64,000 nt of DNA from an uncultured Eubacteriales bacterium (GCA_902765005.1 CACWYB010000002.1:1-64000); one strand, 5' to 3'. Counted from the first letter of the stretch, positions 8,488-16,551 are shown. The notes: a model not told the origin generated them from the letters alone. Numbers and translations: made by a program.

Positions 8488-9552
8488 CTATTCAAACCAT
8501 TCCGGATAAATCTCCCGATACGGGTTCTCCTTGTCCGGGTCCGTGGGATCCCAGCCCAGGGTGTGATCCTTGTTCATGTAGGGCTCCTCATAGATGAGGG
8601 CCGGGGCGGCCGGGGGCTCCGGGCCGGCGTCCGTGGTGACGAAAACCGTGGTGCCCCGCTTGCAGTTGTTGTAGACCCAGTAGGCGTCCCCCACCAGCAG
8701 GCGCACGCAGCCGTGGGAGGCGGGGCTGCCCAGCTTTTCGTACTCCTCGATGAGCATCTGCTTCTTGCCGTATTTGTGGAACCTTCTATATTCGCCGCCG
8801 ATGGGCACGGTGTGGAACAGGTAGTGGCCCCGGAAGCGGCTCGCGTACTGGGCGTAGACCATGATGCCGTTCATCTTGGTCATGGCCTTGTATTTATATT
8901 TGCTGTAGATGTAGTGGCTCCCCAGGGGGGTGGTGTGTTTGGCGTCCGCGCAGGAGCAGATCATGACCCGCTCCACCGTCCAATCCCCGTCCTCGGCCAC
9001 GAAGCAGACCACGCTCTGGCTGCCCAGATACACCGTAAGCCACCGATCCCCGTCCTTCTTGGGGGCCTTCTCGGGGGCGTAGGGGGAAACGAGGACCGCC
9101 GCCTCCGGCAAAGGCGTGCTCTCGGGCAGGACCTTGCCGTTGCGGGTGGCGGGGTAGAAGGCAGCGGACTGACCGTCAAAGCTGCCGTAGCAAAGGCGCT
9201 CCCCGGTTCGTTTGTGGCGAAACTGGCCCAGGGCCGCCTCCGGGATCAGGGCTTGCCGCAGCCGCAGCGATTCGGGCACCTCCTCCGCCCGGAATGACGG
9301 GGCCTGGGTGACCAGGGGCGCAAGGCTCGTTTCGGGGGAGGGGATGGCCGGATCCGGGTGGATCGGCAGAGGCGTGGGCGAAGGGGTAGGCACCGGCGTA
9401 GGCACCGGCGTTGCCGTGGCGGTCGGCGTTGCCGTGATCGCCGGGAGAGGCGCGGGGGTTTCTCCCGTCCCTTGGGGCTGGCAGCCCAGCCACAGGCACA
9501 GAAGCAGGAGCAGCGTCCAGAATATGAGGTTGCGGAGGATGGTTTTGCCCAT
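8488..9552 (-). CDS. L,D-transpeptidase (YkuD) lipoprotein
   Basis: This is a predicted surface enzyme that makes 3-3 crosslinks in peptidoglycan or attaches proteins to it. The 354-residue protein starts with a hydrophobic segment ending at WLGC (lipobox), followed by a Pro/Thr tether of alternating PT and PV pairs. The C-terminal YkuD domain has the catalytic motif SHGCVRL at about residue 280, with the nucleophilic Cys. The gene stands alone. There is no ribosome binding site before the ATG. A TTGCTT-17-TATTCT promoter that overlaps the ferredoxin terminator ends 6 bases upstream. Confidence 0.92.
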   Translation of the reverse strand: MGKTILRNLIFWTLLLLLCLWLGCQPQGTGETPAPLPAITATPTATATPVPTPVPTPSPTPLPIHPDPAIPSPETSLAPLVTQAPSFRAEEVPESLRLRQALIPEAALGQFRHKRTGERLCYGSFDGQSAAFYPATRNGKVLPESTPLPEAAVLVSPYAPEKAPKKDGDRWLTVYLGSQSVVCFVAEDGDWTVERVMICSCADAKHTTPLGSHYIYSKYKYKAMTKMNGIMVYAQYASRFRGHYLFHTVPIGGEYRRFHKYGKKQMLIEEYEKLGSPASHGCVRLLVGDAYWVYNNCKRGTTVFVTTDAGPEPPAAPALIYEEPYMNKDHTLGWDPTDPDKENPYREIYPEWFE

Positions 9553-9558
9553 GTGTAT

Positions 9559-9587
9559 AGAATAAAAAACGCCTGCCGTAAAAGCAA
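9559..9587 (-). promoter_or_regulatory. Promoter of the L,D-transpeptidase gene, predicted leaderless
   Basis: Minus-strand TTGCTT (9582-9587), 17 bp, TATTCT (9559-9564), then 6 bases to the ATG. It is superimposed on the upstream terminator stem. Confidence 0.5.
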
Positions 9588-9598
9588 GCGTTTTTTTT
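9563..9598 (-). terminator. Terminator of the ferredoxin gene
   Basis: The stem AACGCTTGC / GCAGGCGTT with a 7-base loop is followed on the minus strand by a T-rich run. A T-run on the other side makes it potentially bidirectional. Confidence 0.75.
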
Positions 9599-9609
9599 CA
9601 AAAGTTTTG

Positions 9610-9780
9610 TTACTCTGCCTTGGGGGCACCCACGGGGCAGACATTGGCGCAGTTGCCGCACTCGATGCAGGCGTCGGCGTCGATGACGAAGATGCCGTCG
9701 CCCTCAGAGATGGCTTCCACGGGGCACTCACTGGCGCAGGTGCCGCAGGCGATGCACTCATCGGTGATCTTGTATGCCAT
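9610..9780 (-). CDS. 2[4Fe-4S] ferredoxin
   Basis: A 56-residue clostridial-type ferredoxin, a small soluble electron carrier for anaerobic metabolism. It has two complete cluster motifs, [12 protein letters not shown] and [12 protein letters not shown], related by an internal duplication, and the usual acidic composition. GGAGG lies 9 bases before the ATG. A promoter with extended -10 TGGTATAAT sits 31 bases upstream, and a terminator follows the stop, so it is a single-gene transcript. Confidence 0.97.
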   Translation of the reverse strand: MAYKITDECIACGTCASECPVEAISEGDGIFVIDADACIECGNCANVCPVGAPKAE

Positions 9781-9810
9781 ATATGATTACCTCCTTACAG
9801 ATTTGAACTC

Positions 9811-9838
9811 ATTATACCATACGTGTTTCAAAATGCAA
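9811..9838 (-). promoter_or_regulatory. Ferredoxin promoter
   Basis: Minus-strand TTGCAT (9833-9838), 16 bp and TATAAT (9811-9816), with TGG directly before the -10. Confidence 0.65.
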
Positions 9839-9872
9839 TGGGCAGATTCGGGAGAAACTGTAAATAAGTCGA

Positions 9873-9917
9873 AAAAGGGGAAAGGCGGGCTTTCTTTCCC
9901 GAAGGCCTTTTTTTCGA
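9873..9917 (+). terminator. Hairpin with T-run upstream of the parB-like gene
   Basis: An outer stem (CGAAAAAGG against CCTTTTTTTCG) encloses an inner one (GGGAAAG against CTTTCCC). It resembles a terminator but lies just before the next gene, so it may insulate it or act as a leader hairpin. Confidence 0.4.
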
Positions 9918-9960
9918 CAGGCGAAGGGCGGTAGGATGGAGCGAAAGGAAGGTGAGGCGG

Positions 9961-10779
9961 ATGAATCTGCAGCCCATGCCCGGAGGGTATCCGGCCACGC
10001 CGCCCAAGCGGGACTTGGGGCGGGGCTTGTTTTTGCTGCCGGTGGAGAGCATCCGGCCCAACCCGGACCAGCCCCGGCAGACCTTTTCCCGGGAGGAGCT
10101 CCAGGAGCTGACCCTCAGCATCGCCCAGGTGGGGCTCATTCAGCCCCTGCTGGTACGGCCCGTACAGGGGGGCTATGAGCTGGTGGCCGGGGAGCGGCGG
10201 CTTAGGGCCTGTCAGTTGCTGGGGCTACGGGAGGCGCCCTGCATCGTGGAGGCGGTGAGCGCGGAGCAAAGCGCCCTTATGGCCCTCATTGAGAACGTGC
10301 AGCGGGCGGATCTGAGCTTCTGGGAGGAGGCGGAGGGGTATCGCCGGCTGCTGACGGTGCACGGGCTTTCCCGGGAGGAGCTGTGCCGGCGGATCGGCAA
10401 GAGCCCGGCGTTTTTGTCCAACAAGCTCCGGCTGCTGAAGCTCTCCTCGGATGTGCGCGCCGCGGCCCAGAGAGCGGAGCTCACGGAGCGGCACGCCCGG
10501 TGCTTGCTGGCCCTGGCGGGGGAGGCGGAGCAGCTGGCCCTCATCCAGCGGATCGAGGCGGAGGGCTGGAGCGTTCGGCAGACGGAGGCCTTCGTGGAGA
10601 AGTCCGCCCCGCGGCCAAAGCCCCTTAGGGTGCTGCGGCTGACCCGGGACTGCCGCCTGTTTTTGAACGGGCTCAACAGCCTGTTAGATCAGCTGCGTCA
10701 GGCGGGCATGGGCGCTGAGCTGGAGACGGAGAAGCGGCCCGACGGCCTGGACGTGCGCATCCGGATCCGGAACAAGTAG
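9961..10779 (+). CDS. ParB/Noc-family DNA-binding protein
   Basis: This is a chromosome-segregation or nucleoid-occlusion type protein. The N-terminal ParB CTPase domain shows IRPNPDQPRQTF, GLIQPLLVRP and GERRLRACQLLG (CTP-binding motif), followed by ALIENVQRADLSFWEEAEGY. A helix-turn-helix (LCRRIGKSPAFLSNKLRLL) recognises the parS-like site, and a short C-terminal dimer domain closes the 272 residues. No ParA partner, rpmH or rnpA is nearby, so this is an orphan copy closer to Noc in context. The ATG at 9961 follows AGGTGAGG. A GTG at 9952 is the alternative. Confidence 0.88.
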   Translation: MNLQPMPGGYPATPPKRDLGRGLFLLPVESIRPNPDQPRQTFSREELQELTLSIAQVGLIQPLLVRPVQGGYELVAGERRLRACQLLGLREAPCIVEAVSAEQSALMALIENVQRADLSFWEEAEGYRRLLTVHGLSREELCRRIGKSPAFLSNKLRLLKLSSDVRAAAQRAELTERHARCLLALAGEAEQLALIQRIEAEGWSVRQTEAFVEKSAPRPKPLRVLRLTRDCRLFLNGLNSLLDQLRQAGMGAELETEKRPDGLDVRIRIRNK

Positions 10780-10789
10780 CATCATTTTA

Positions 10790-10853
10790 AGAGAAAGCGG
10801 CGCAAAAAAAGAAGCTTAGGAAGGGGCGTTTTTCCCGCTTCCTAAGCTTTTGA
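10790..10853 (+). repeat. Intergenic hairpin repeat, copy 3 (partial)
   Basis: Only the linker GAGAAAGCGGCGC and the central hairpin remain. The hairpin pairs AAGCTTAGGAAG with CTTCCTAAGCTT, with a T-run on the minus-strand side. The right-hand hairpin is absent. It lies between the convergent parB-like gene and the truncated merR and can terminate both. Confidence 0.7.
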
Positions 10854-10863
10854 GCACTGGTCA

Positions 10864-10923
10864 TTATTTCCGCAGGGTTTGCGGGTTGCTGCCGCAAAGC
10901 TTGGCAAAGGCTTGAATGGTCAT
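10864..10923 (-). pseudogene. Truncated MerR-family regulator (19 codons left)
   Basis: Nineteen codons starting MTIQAFAKLCGS and ending PQTLRK match the first helices of MerR-family regulators (typically MTIGEFAKLCGVSPQTLRYY). A stop codon then falls exactly where the recognition region should continue. AAAGGAGG lies 8 bases before the ATG, and a MerR-style promoter with a 19-bp spacer precedes it, so the expression signals are intact. The hairpin repeat begins 11 bp beyond the stop. It is too short to bind DNA as a MerR protein. It may be a decayed gene or an expressed micro-ORF. Confidence 0.6.
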
Positions 10924-10946
10924 ATCGCTTGCCTCCTTTCAAGGCC

Positions 10947-10977
10947 AGTAAACCATTAGAGCGCGGTGTAAGGTCAA
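10947..10977 (-). promoter_or_regulatory. MerR-type promoter with 19-bp spacer
   Basis: Minus-strand TTGACC (10972-10977) and TTTACT (10947-10952) are 19 bp apart. The spacer holds an imperfect dyad (ACCTTA ... TAATGGT). The overlong 19-bp spacer is the hallmark of promoters activated by MerR-family proteins. Confidence 0.6.
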
Positions 10978-10986
10978 GACCTTTTT

Positions 10987-11478
10987 TTATTTTGTCAGGA
11001 GTTTTTTCAAATGCCGGCCCGCCACCGTGCCCAGCGCGGCGCCGAGGGCGGCCTGGAGCAGGTTGGGAAGCAGGTTCACCCAGGCCCCCTCGCCCAGGAA
11101 CAGGGCGTATTCCAGCAGGAAGTAGCCCAGGGGCACCAGCAGGCAGCACAGAAGCGACAGGGGTAGGCCGCCCCTTTTCCCCCGGCGCAGAAGGAGGCCG
11201 GCCAGCAGGGCCGTGAGCCCCTTGATGAGGAAGGTGGCGGGGGCATAGGTCGCCCAGCCCAGGATGAGGTCGGCCAGGGCGGCCCCCAGGCCCGCGGCCA
11301 AAGCGCCGAACCCGCCGGGCAGCAGAAAGGCGCACAGATACACCCCGGCGTCCCCCAGGTTCACGTAGCCGTAGCCGCTGGGCAGGGGCAGGGAGATGAG
11401 GGTAAGCAGGAGAGTAACGCCTGCCAGCTGACCCGCCAGGGCGAGGCGCTTTGTGTGTTTATCCATTTTGTTTTCCAT
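10987..11478 (-). CDS. ECF transporter substrate-binding (S) component
   Basis: The 163-residue membrane protein has about five hydrophobic helices. It contains YVNLGDAGVYLCAFLLPG and FLIKGLTALLAGLL, the pattern of the ECF-ribofla_trS family (PF07155 type). Such S components bind a vitamin or precursor and use a shared EcfA-EcfA'-EcfT energy module, which is not in this window. The substrate cannot be read from the sequence. It starts 10 bases after ispE on the same strand with AAAGGA before the ATG, so the two are probably co-transcribed. Confidence 0.75.
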   Translation of the reverse strand: MENKMDKHTKRLALAGQLAGVTLLLTLISLPLPSGYGYVNLGDAGVYLCAFLLPGGFGALAAGLGAALADLILGWATYAPATFLIKGLTALLAGLLLRRGKRGGLPLSLLCCLLVPLGYFLLEYALFLGEGAWVNLLPNLLQAALGAALGTVAGRHLKKLLTK

Positions 11479-11488
11479 GGTTTTTCCT

Positions 11489-12310
11489 TTATACGCTGTG
11501 GCAGTATGCCGAATAGTACTCGTTGGGGAAACCGGTCAGGGCAGCCTTTGCTTTTTCTTCCGTGTCAAAGAGGCCGAACACGGCGGACCCGCTGCCGGTC
11601 ATGGCGGCGGCCAGGGCGCCTTGCTGAAGCAGGGCGGATTTGATCCGGGCGATTTCGGGCACCAGCTCTGTGGCCGGGCCTTCCAGGGCGTTTTCCATAT
11701 AGACGGCGGCGCCGGGAATATCCCCCTGGCCCAGCCGGGCCATGCAGCGAACGGTCTGCACCCGCTTGCGGGGCAGAGACAGGCTTTGGAACAGGGCCTT
11801 GGTGGACACGCCCATGGGGGGCTTGACCACGGCAAAATGGAGGCTGGGCCCCACGATGGGGGTCAAAATCTCCCCCACGCCCTCGCACCGGCACAATCCC
11901 CCCTGAAGGCAAAAGGGCACGTCCGCCCCCACCTGGAGGGCGATCTCTTTCAGCTCCCGGTCGGTGAGCATCCGGTGGAGTCGCTGCAGGCCGCGGAGCA
12001 CCGCCGCCGCGTCCGCGGAGCCGCCGCCCATGCCCGCCTGGTCGGGGAGGCGCTTTTCGCAGGTGACGAGGCAGCCTTTGCCGCAGGCGGCCTGGTAGAG
12101 CCGGGCGGCCTTGTACATGGTGTTCTCAAAGGGCAGCGCCGCCCCCGTGACGCGGACCTCTACGGTCTTCGCCGGGGACACGGTGATCCGGTCGTGCAGG
12201 CTCACGGTCTGCATGAGGGTATCCAGGGCGTGATAGCCGTCCATGCGCTTGTAGAGGACGCCCAATGTGAGGTTCAGTTTGGCGTAGGCCTTTTCTTCCA
12301 CCCGTTCCAT
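11489..12310 (-). CDS. ispE: 4-diphosphocytidyl-2-C-methyl-D-erythritol kinase
   Basis: IspE phosphorylates CDP-methylerythritol, the fourth step of the methylerythritol phosphate route to isoprenoids. The 273-residue protein has the GHMP-kinase hallmarks: KAYAKLNLTLGV near the N-terminus with the substrate Lys, the ATP-binding glycine loop PDQAGMGGGSADAAAVL at about 95-111, and GSGSAVFGLF near the C-terminus. There is no Shine-Dalgarno sequence. An extended -10 box, TGCTACACT, ends 7 bases before the ATG, so the transcript is probably leaderless. The ECF S-component gene follows 10 bases downstream. Confidence 0.95.
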   Translation of the reverse strand: MERVEEKAYAKLNLTLGVLYKRMDGYHALDTLMQTVSLHDRITVSPAKTVEVRVTGAALPFENTMYKAARLYQAACGKGCLVTCEKRLPDQAGMGGGSADAAAVLRGLQRLHRMLTDRELKEIALQVGADVPFCLQGGLCRCEGVGEILTPIVGPSLHFAVVKPPMGVSTKALFQSLSLPRKRVQTVRCMARLGQGDIPGAAVYMENALEGPATELVPEIARIKSALLQQGALAAAMTGSGSAVFGLFDTEEKAKAALTGFPNEYYSAYCHSV

Positions 12311-12317
12311 GGAAAAG

Positions 12318-12326
12318 AGTGTAGCA
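12318..12326 (-). promoter_or_regulatory. ispE extended -10 promoter, predicted leaderless
   Basis: Minus-strand TGC-TACACT (TACACT at 12318-12323) lies 7 bases before the ATG. No convincing -35 box is visible. Confidence 0.4.
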
Positions 12327-12364
12327 CAAGTTTTCTATTTTGGGTAGCGCCCCGGGAAAAGTTG

Positions 12365-12373
12365 TGGTATACT
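12365..12373 (+). promoter_or_regulatory. Extended -10 promoter of walJ
   Basis: TGG-TATACT (TATACT at 12368-12373) lies 24 bases before the walJ start, with no clear -35 box. It is divergent from the ispE promoter. Confidence 0.45.
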
Positions 12374-12396
12374 AACTTACTATATTGGAGGTATGT

Positions 12397-13185
12397 ATGC
12401 GTTTTGTGCCCCTGTGCAGCGGTTCCTCGGGAAACGCCACCTATATCGAAGCGGGCAACGCCCGGCTGCTCATCGACGCGGGCCTGTCCTGCCGCCGGAT
12501 ATGCGAGCTTCTCGGCCAGGTGGGGGCGGACCCTCGGACGCTGAACGCCATATTGGTGACCCATGAGCACATCGACCATATCCGGGGCATCAGCGTGCTG
12601 TCGAGGAAATACCGCATTCCCGTGTACGCCAACGCGGACACCTGGGGGGCCATGGAGAGCGCTTTGGCCGGGGTGTACCCCTCGGAGCGGTGCGTGTTCG
12701 AGTCGGACAAGGACATGTACCTGGGCAAGCTCCGCATCTTCCCCTTCACCACCCCCCACGACGCGGCCCACTCCGTGGGCTTCACCCTCTTCGACGGGGA
12801 GAACAAGTGCGGCGTGTGCACGGACTTGGGCCATGTGGACAAGCGGATCATCGAGGTTTTGTCCGGGTGCTCGGTGCTGCTCCTTGAGGCGAACCACGAT
12901 GTGGACATGCTCATGGCCGGTCCCTACCCCTATTCCCTGAAGCAGCGGATCCTCTCCGGCAAAGGGCACCTGTGCAATGAGGACTGCGGCAAGGCCCTGG
13001 TTCAGCTCTACGGCCGGGGGGTGAAGCATGTGATACTGGGGCATCTGTCGGCGGAGAACAACTTCCCGCCCCTGGCGGTGGCCACGGTCCGGGGAGTGCT
13101 CCGGGACAACGGCATCCTGGACGATGAGATCAGCATCGCCCTGGCGAACCGGAGCGAGCCTACGGGCATCTTCGAGGTGGCATGA
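12397..13185 (+). CDS. walJ: Metallo-beta-lactamase fold hydrolase WalJ/YycJ
   Basis: A cytosolic 262-residue metallo-beta-lactamase fold protein of the YycJ family, thought to act on nucleic acid and linked to coordination of cell division with replication in Firmicutes. It opens with FVPLCSGSSGNATYIEAG, typical of the family. The metal ligands are in THEHIDH (about 59-65), TTPHDAAHS, TDLGHV and LEANHD, with HVILGHLS near the end. GGAGG precedes the ATG at 12397. It overlaps the downstream rlmH by 4 bases (ATGA), the usual walJ-rlmH pairing. Confidence 0.92.
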   Translation: MRFVPLCSGSSGNATYIEAGNARLLIDAGLSCRRICELLGQVGADPRTLNAILVTHEHIDHIRGISVLSRKYRIPVYANADTWGAMESALAGVYPSERCVFESDKDMYLGKLRIFPFTTPHDAAHSVGFTLFDGENKCGVCTDLGHVDKRIIEVLSGCSVLLLEANHDVDMLMAGPYPYSLKQRILSGKGHLCNEDCGKALVQLYGRGVKHVILGHLSAENNFPPLAVATVRGVLRDNGILDDEISIALANRSEPTGIFEVA

Positions 13186-13658
13186 ACATCCGCATTCTGG
13201 CCGTGGGCAAGCTGAAGGAGAAATTCTTCGAGGAGGGCTGCCGGGAATATGAAAAGCGGCTCTCCCGCTACTGCGCCCTGACCGTTCGGGAGGTGCCGGA
13301 TGAGAAGGCCCCCGAGCGGCTTTCCCCCGCGGAGGAGGAGCAGGTGAAGGAGCGGGAGGGAAAGCGGCTGCTGTCCCTCGTGGACCCGAAGGAGCATGTG
13401 ATCGCCCTGACCGTTACCGGCAAAGCCTACACCTCCGAAGCCCTGGCGGAGCGGATCGGCGCGCTGAGGGACCGGGGGAAGGATGTATCCTTCCTCATCG
13501 GCGGCTCCCTGGGCCTTTCCCCGGAGGCGGTGCGGCGGGCGGACGAGGAGCTGAGCCTCTCCCAGCTTACCCTGCCCCATCGGCTGGCCCGGCTGGTGCT
13601 GCTGGAGCAGCTCTATCGGAGCTTTAAGATCTTACATGGCGAGACCTACCATAAATGA
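13182..13658 (+). CDS. rlmH: 23S rRNA pseudouridine-1915 N3-methyltransferase RlmH
   Basis: RlmH methylates pseudouridine 1915 in helix 69 of 23S rRNA using S-adenosylmethionine. The 158 residues are full length for this SPOUT enzyme. MNIRILAVGKLKEKFFEEG at the start and FLIGGSLGLS plus LSLSQLTLPHRLARLVLLEQ in the knotted C-terminal half are diagnostic, ending in ILHGETYHK. It is translationally coupled to walJ. Confidence 0.97.
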   Translation: MNIRILAVGKLKEKFFEEGCREYEKRLSRYCALTVREVPDEKAPERLSPAEEEQVKEREGKRLLSLVDPKEHVIALTVTGKAYTSEALAERIGALRDRGKDVSFLIGGSLGLSPEAVRRADEELSLSQLTLPHRLARLVLLEQLYRSFKILHGETYHK

Positions 13659-13681
13659 CGGAAAGAAAAGGAGACAAGAGT

Positions 13682-15574
13682 ATGAAACGAACGATCTCTC
13701 TGCTGTTGGCCCTGGTCATGGTCTTCAACCTGGCAGCCTGCATCCGGGTGCCCGGCAAGAAGGACGAGACGCCCGCGATCACGGCGGAGCCCGTGGCGGA
13801 AGCGACGGCGGCCCCCACGGCGGAGCCTACTCCGGAACCCACGGCGGAACCCACCGCCGAGCCGACCGAGGAGCCTACCCCGGAGCCCACGGTCACGCCG
13901 GAGCCCCTGCCCCCGGAAAACTGGGCGGATATCGACAGGGATTTCTTCAAGGAGTATATGAGCAGCGACCTCACCACCCTCCATCAGATGGTGAAGGATC
14001 CTTCCGTTTACGGCATCGACTATGACGAGGTGGAGCGCTCACTGGGCACCTATAAGGAGGACCCGGACCGGGAATGGTATCTCTTCGTGGAGGATCTCGT
14101 GTCCCGCATGGACCGGGTGGAGCTGGACAAGCTCACGGACCAGGAGAAGCTGGCCTATGACACCCTGCGCCAGTTCTGCGAGCTGGAGCTGGAGGGCGAG
14201 GAGTTCTACGGCTACTACGAACCCCTGGTGCCCACCACCGGCGTGCAGGGCGATATCCCTCTGGTGTTCTGGTTCTATGAGCTGAACAACAAGCAGGACG
14301 TGGAGGACTATCTGACCCTGCTGGCGGACCTGCCCCGCTACTTCGGCGAGCTGCTGGAGTATGAGCAGTATCGGGCGGAAAAACTGAACATCTTCATGAT
14401 CGAGACCAACCTGAACAAGGTGCTGGAGGATATCGACGGCATCCTGGAGGCCCGGGAGACCAACTTCCTGTACACCACCTTCCGGGAGGCCCTGGCCAAG
14501 GTGGATGGGCTCACCGAGGAGGAGATCAAGGCCTACGAGGAGCGGAACGACGCCCTGCTCAACAACGAGTATTATCAGGCCTATGCCGATCTGCGGGCGG
14601 GGCTGGACGCCCTGCGCCCCTACTGCCGGGAGGCCCTGGGCGTGAAGGCCACGGGGGATGAGAAGTACCTCAGGTGGTTCGCCTATCAGCTCAAGCAGAG
14701 CACCGATGAGAATTTGGACCCCAAGGAGGTCTGCACCCTGCTCTTCGACAGCTTCAGCAAGAGCGTGGACGTGATCATGGATGCCTATCGCCATGACGGC
14801 GACGCCGTGGAGGAGGGCTCCGTGGGCACCGTGGAGGAGAACATCGCCTACCTGAAGGAGCAGCTGGACCCCCTGCTGCCTCCCCTGCCCGAGGTGAACG
14901 TGACCTACGAGGAGGTCTCCGAGGAGCTGCAGGACGTGGTGTCCCCCGCCTTCTACCTGATCGCCTCCTTCGACGACTGGCAGAACAACATCATCGGCCT
15001 CAACCAGCCGGAAAAAGCCCCCAACCTGATCTCCACCCTGGCCCACGAGGGCTTCAACGGCCATTTGTATCAGTATGTGTACCATCGGTCCATGCCGGGC
15101 CTGAGCCTGACCCAGCAGGTGCTGGAGGGCACCGCCTACGCCGAAGCCTGGAGCCAGTATTCCGAGCGGCTCTTCGCCTACAACTGCGGCCCCAACTTCA
15201 ACACCTATGATCTCAGGGTGGAGCATTTCAGCAACATCGCCTGGTACGCCCTGATCTTCTATTTCAGCATCCGGGTCAACTACTTCGGCGACAAGTTCAT
15301 CGACGTGTACCGGACCTACAGCCGGAACTTCAACACCAAGAACCAGAACGAATTCCGCCGGACCATCTACGAGCCCTACATCATCGGCCATCCCTTCTAC
15401 GGCATGCCCTACGCCTACGGCTATGCCCGGCTCATCGACCTGCATGACATCGCCCAGAGCACCCTGGGCAGCAAGTACGACCAGAAGGCCTTCGACGCCC
15501 AGTACCTGAGCTACGGTCCCAGCTATTTCAACCTCCTGGCGGACCGGCTGGACCAGTGGGCCAAGGAACAGTAA
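13682..15574 (+). CDS. DUF885-family lipoprotein, putative metallopeptidase
   Basis: A 630-residue surface lipoprotein. The signal ends at FNLAAC, followed by a Pro/Glu/Thr-rich tether of about 55 residues and then a DUF885 domain. DUF885 proteins are mostly helical and carry a zinc-peptidase-like HExxxxH motif, here AHEGFNGHLYQ at about residue 456, with supporting acidic residues in AYAEAWSQYSE. It may cleave peptides at the cell surface, but no activity is proven for this clade. AAAGGAG precedes the ATG at 13682. The gene follows rlmH by 23 bases and precedes another lipoprotein by 22. Confidence 0.85.
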   Translation: MKRTISLLLALVMVFNLAACIRVPGKKDETPAITAEPVAEATAAPTAEPTPEPTAEPTAEPTEEPTPEPTVTPEPLPPENWADIDRDFFKEYMSSDLTTLHQMVKDPSVYGIDYDEVERSLGTYKEDPDREWYLFVEDLVSRMDRVELDKLTDQEKLAYDTLRQFCELELEGEEFYGYYEPLVPTTGVQGDIPLVFWFYELNNKQDVEDYLTLLADLPRYFGELLEYEQYRAEKLNIFMIETNLNKVLEDIDGILEARETNFLYTTFREALAKVDGLTEEEIKAYEERNDALLNNEYYQAYADLRAGLDALRPYCREALGVKATGDEKYLRWFAYQLKQSTDENLDPKEVCTLLFDSFSKSVDVIMDAYRHDGDAVEEGSVGTVEENIAYLKEQLDPLLPPLPEVNVTYEEVSEELQDVVSPAFYLIASFDDWQNNIIGLNQPEKAPNLISTLAHEGFNGHLYQYVYHRSMPGLSLTQQVLEGTAYAEAWSQYSERLFAYNCGPNFNTYDLRVEHFSNIAWYALIFYFSIRVNYFGDKFIDVYRTYSRNFNTKNQNEFRRTIYEPYIIGHPFYGMPYAYGYARLIDLHDIAQSTLGSKYDQKAFDAQYLSYGPSYFNLLADRLDQWAKEQ

Positions 15575-15596
15575 AGGACGGGAACAAGGAGAGGAC

Positions 15597-16538
15597 ATGG
15601 GACGGAGGAAATGGATCGCCGCGGTGTTGGCTGCGCTGCTGCTGATGAGCTTCGGCTGCCGGCAGATGGCTGAGGCACCGGTGCCGACGGAGGCGCCCGT
15701 GGAAACGGCCGCGCCGGAGGCTACCCCTGCACCCCAGGCCACGGGCACGCCCCGGCAGGTGCAGATCGAGGTGGACACCCCGCCGGAGCCAACGGATACG
15801 CCGGAACCCCCGGCCACGCCGGAGCCCACCCCCACCCCTGCACCCACGGACACACCGGAACCCACCGCCACCCCGGAACCAACGCCGGAACCCACCCCCA
15901 CCCCGGACCCGGATCGGCCCATGGTGGCCCTGACCTTTGACGACGGCCCCCGGGAGATGGGCACCGCCGATATCCTGGACATGCTGGAAGAAAACGGCGC
16001 CCGGGCCACCTTCTTCGTGCTGGGCACCTCCATCAACGATGATACGGCGCCCCTGCTGCAGCGGATGGTGGACTTGGGCTGCGAGATCGGCATCCACGGC
16101 CTGGACCACAGCACCATGACCCGCCTTGGCTATGAGAACCAGGTCCACCGGCTCAACGAGATGAAAACCATCATCTCCGAGCGGATCAAAGGAGGGTACG
16201 AGCTGCACATCATGCGGCCCCCCGGCGGCGCCAGGGACAAGGTGGTGGAGAAGGCGGCCAGGGAAGCGGGGCTGGCGGTGATCCTCTGGTCCGTGGACAC
16301 GGCGGACTGGCAGTCCGGGGACCCGGAGGCCATGCTGCGCATCTGCCGCAGCAAGATCAAAAACGGGTCCATCGTGCTCTTCCACGACAAGCTGCGGGCC
16401 TCCGGCATGGCCGTCAGGCGGCTGCTGCCCTGGCTGAAGGAGCAGGGGTATGAGATCGTCACCGTCAGCGAGCTGCTGACCAGCCGGGGTCAGCCCCTGG
16501 AGCCGGGCGTGGTGTATCACGCCAAGCACTTCGACTGA
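15597..16538 (+). CDS. Polysaccharide deacetylase lipoprotein (NodB domain), second copy
   Basis: A 313-residue paralogue of the gene at 5425. The lipoprotein signal ends at MSFGC. A long tether of repeating TPEPT and TPAPT units covers about residues 25-105. The NodB domain shows TFDDGP, HGLDH, RPPGGA, DTADW and VLFHD. In motif 3 the usual RPPYG/RPPFG is RPPGG, which may change substrate handling. It is probably a surface peptidoglycan or glycan deacetylase. A strong terminator follows the stop codon. Confidence 0.9.
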   Translation: MGRRKWIAAVLAALLLMSFGCRQMAEAPVPTEAPVETAAPEATPAPQATGTPRQVQIEVDTPPEPTDTPEPPATPEPTPTPAPTDTPEPTATPEPTPEPTPTPDPDRPMVALTFDDGPREMGTADILDMLEENGARATFFVLGTSINDDTAPLLQRMVDLGCEIGIHGLDHSTMTRLGYENQVHRLNEMKTIISERIKGGYELHIMRPPGGARDKVVEKAAREAGLAVILWSVDTADWQSGDPEAMLRICRSKIKNGSIVLFHDKLRASGMAVRRLLPWLKEQGYEIVTVSELLTSRGQPLEPGVVYHAKHFD

Positions 16539-16551
16539 CAACGCAAAAACC

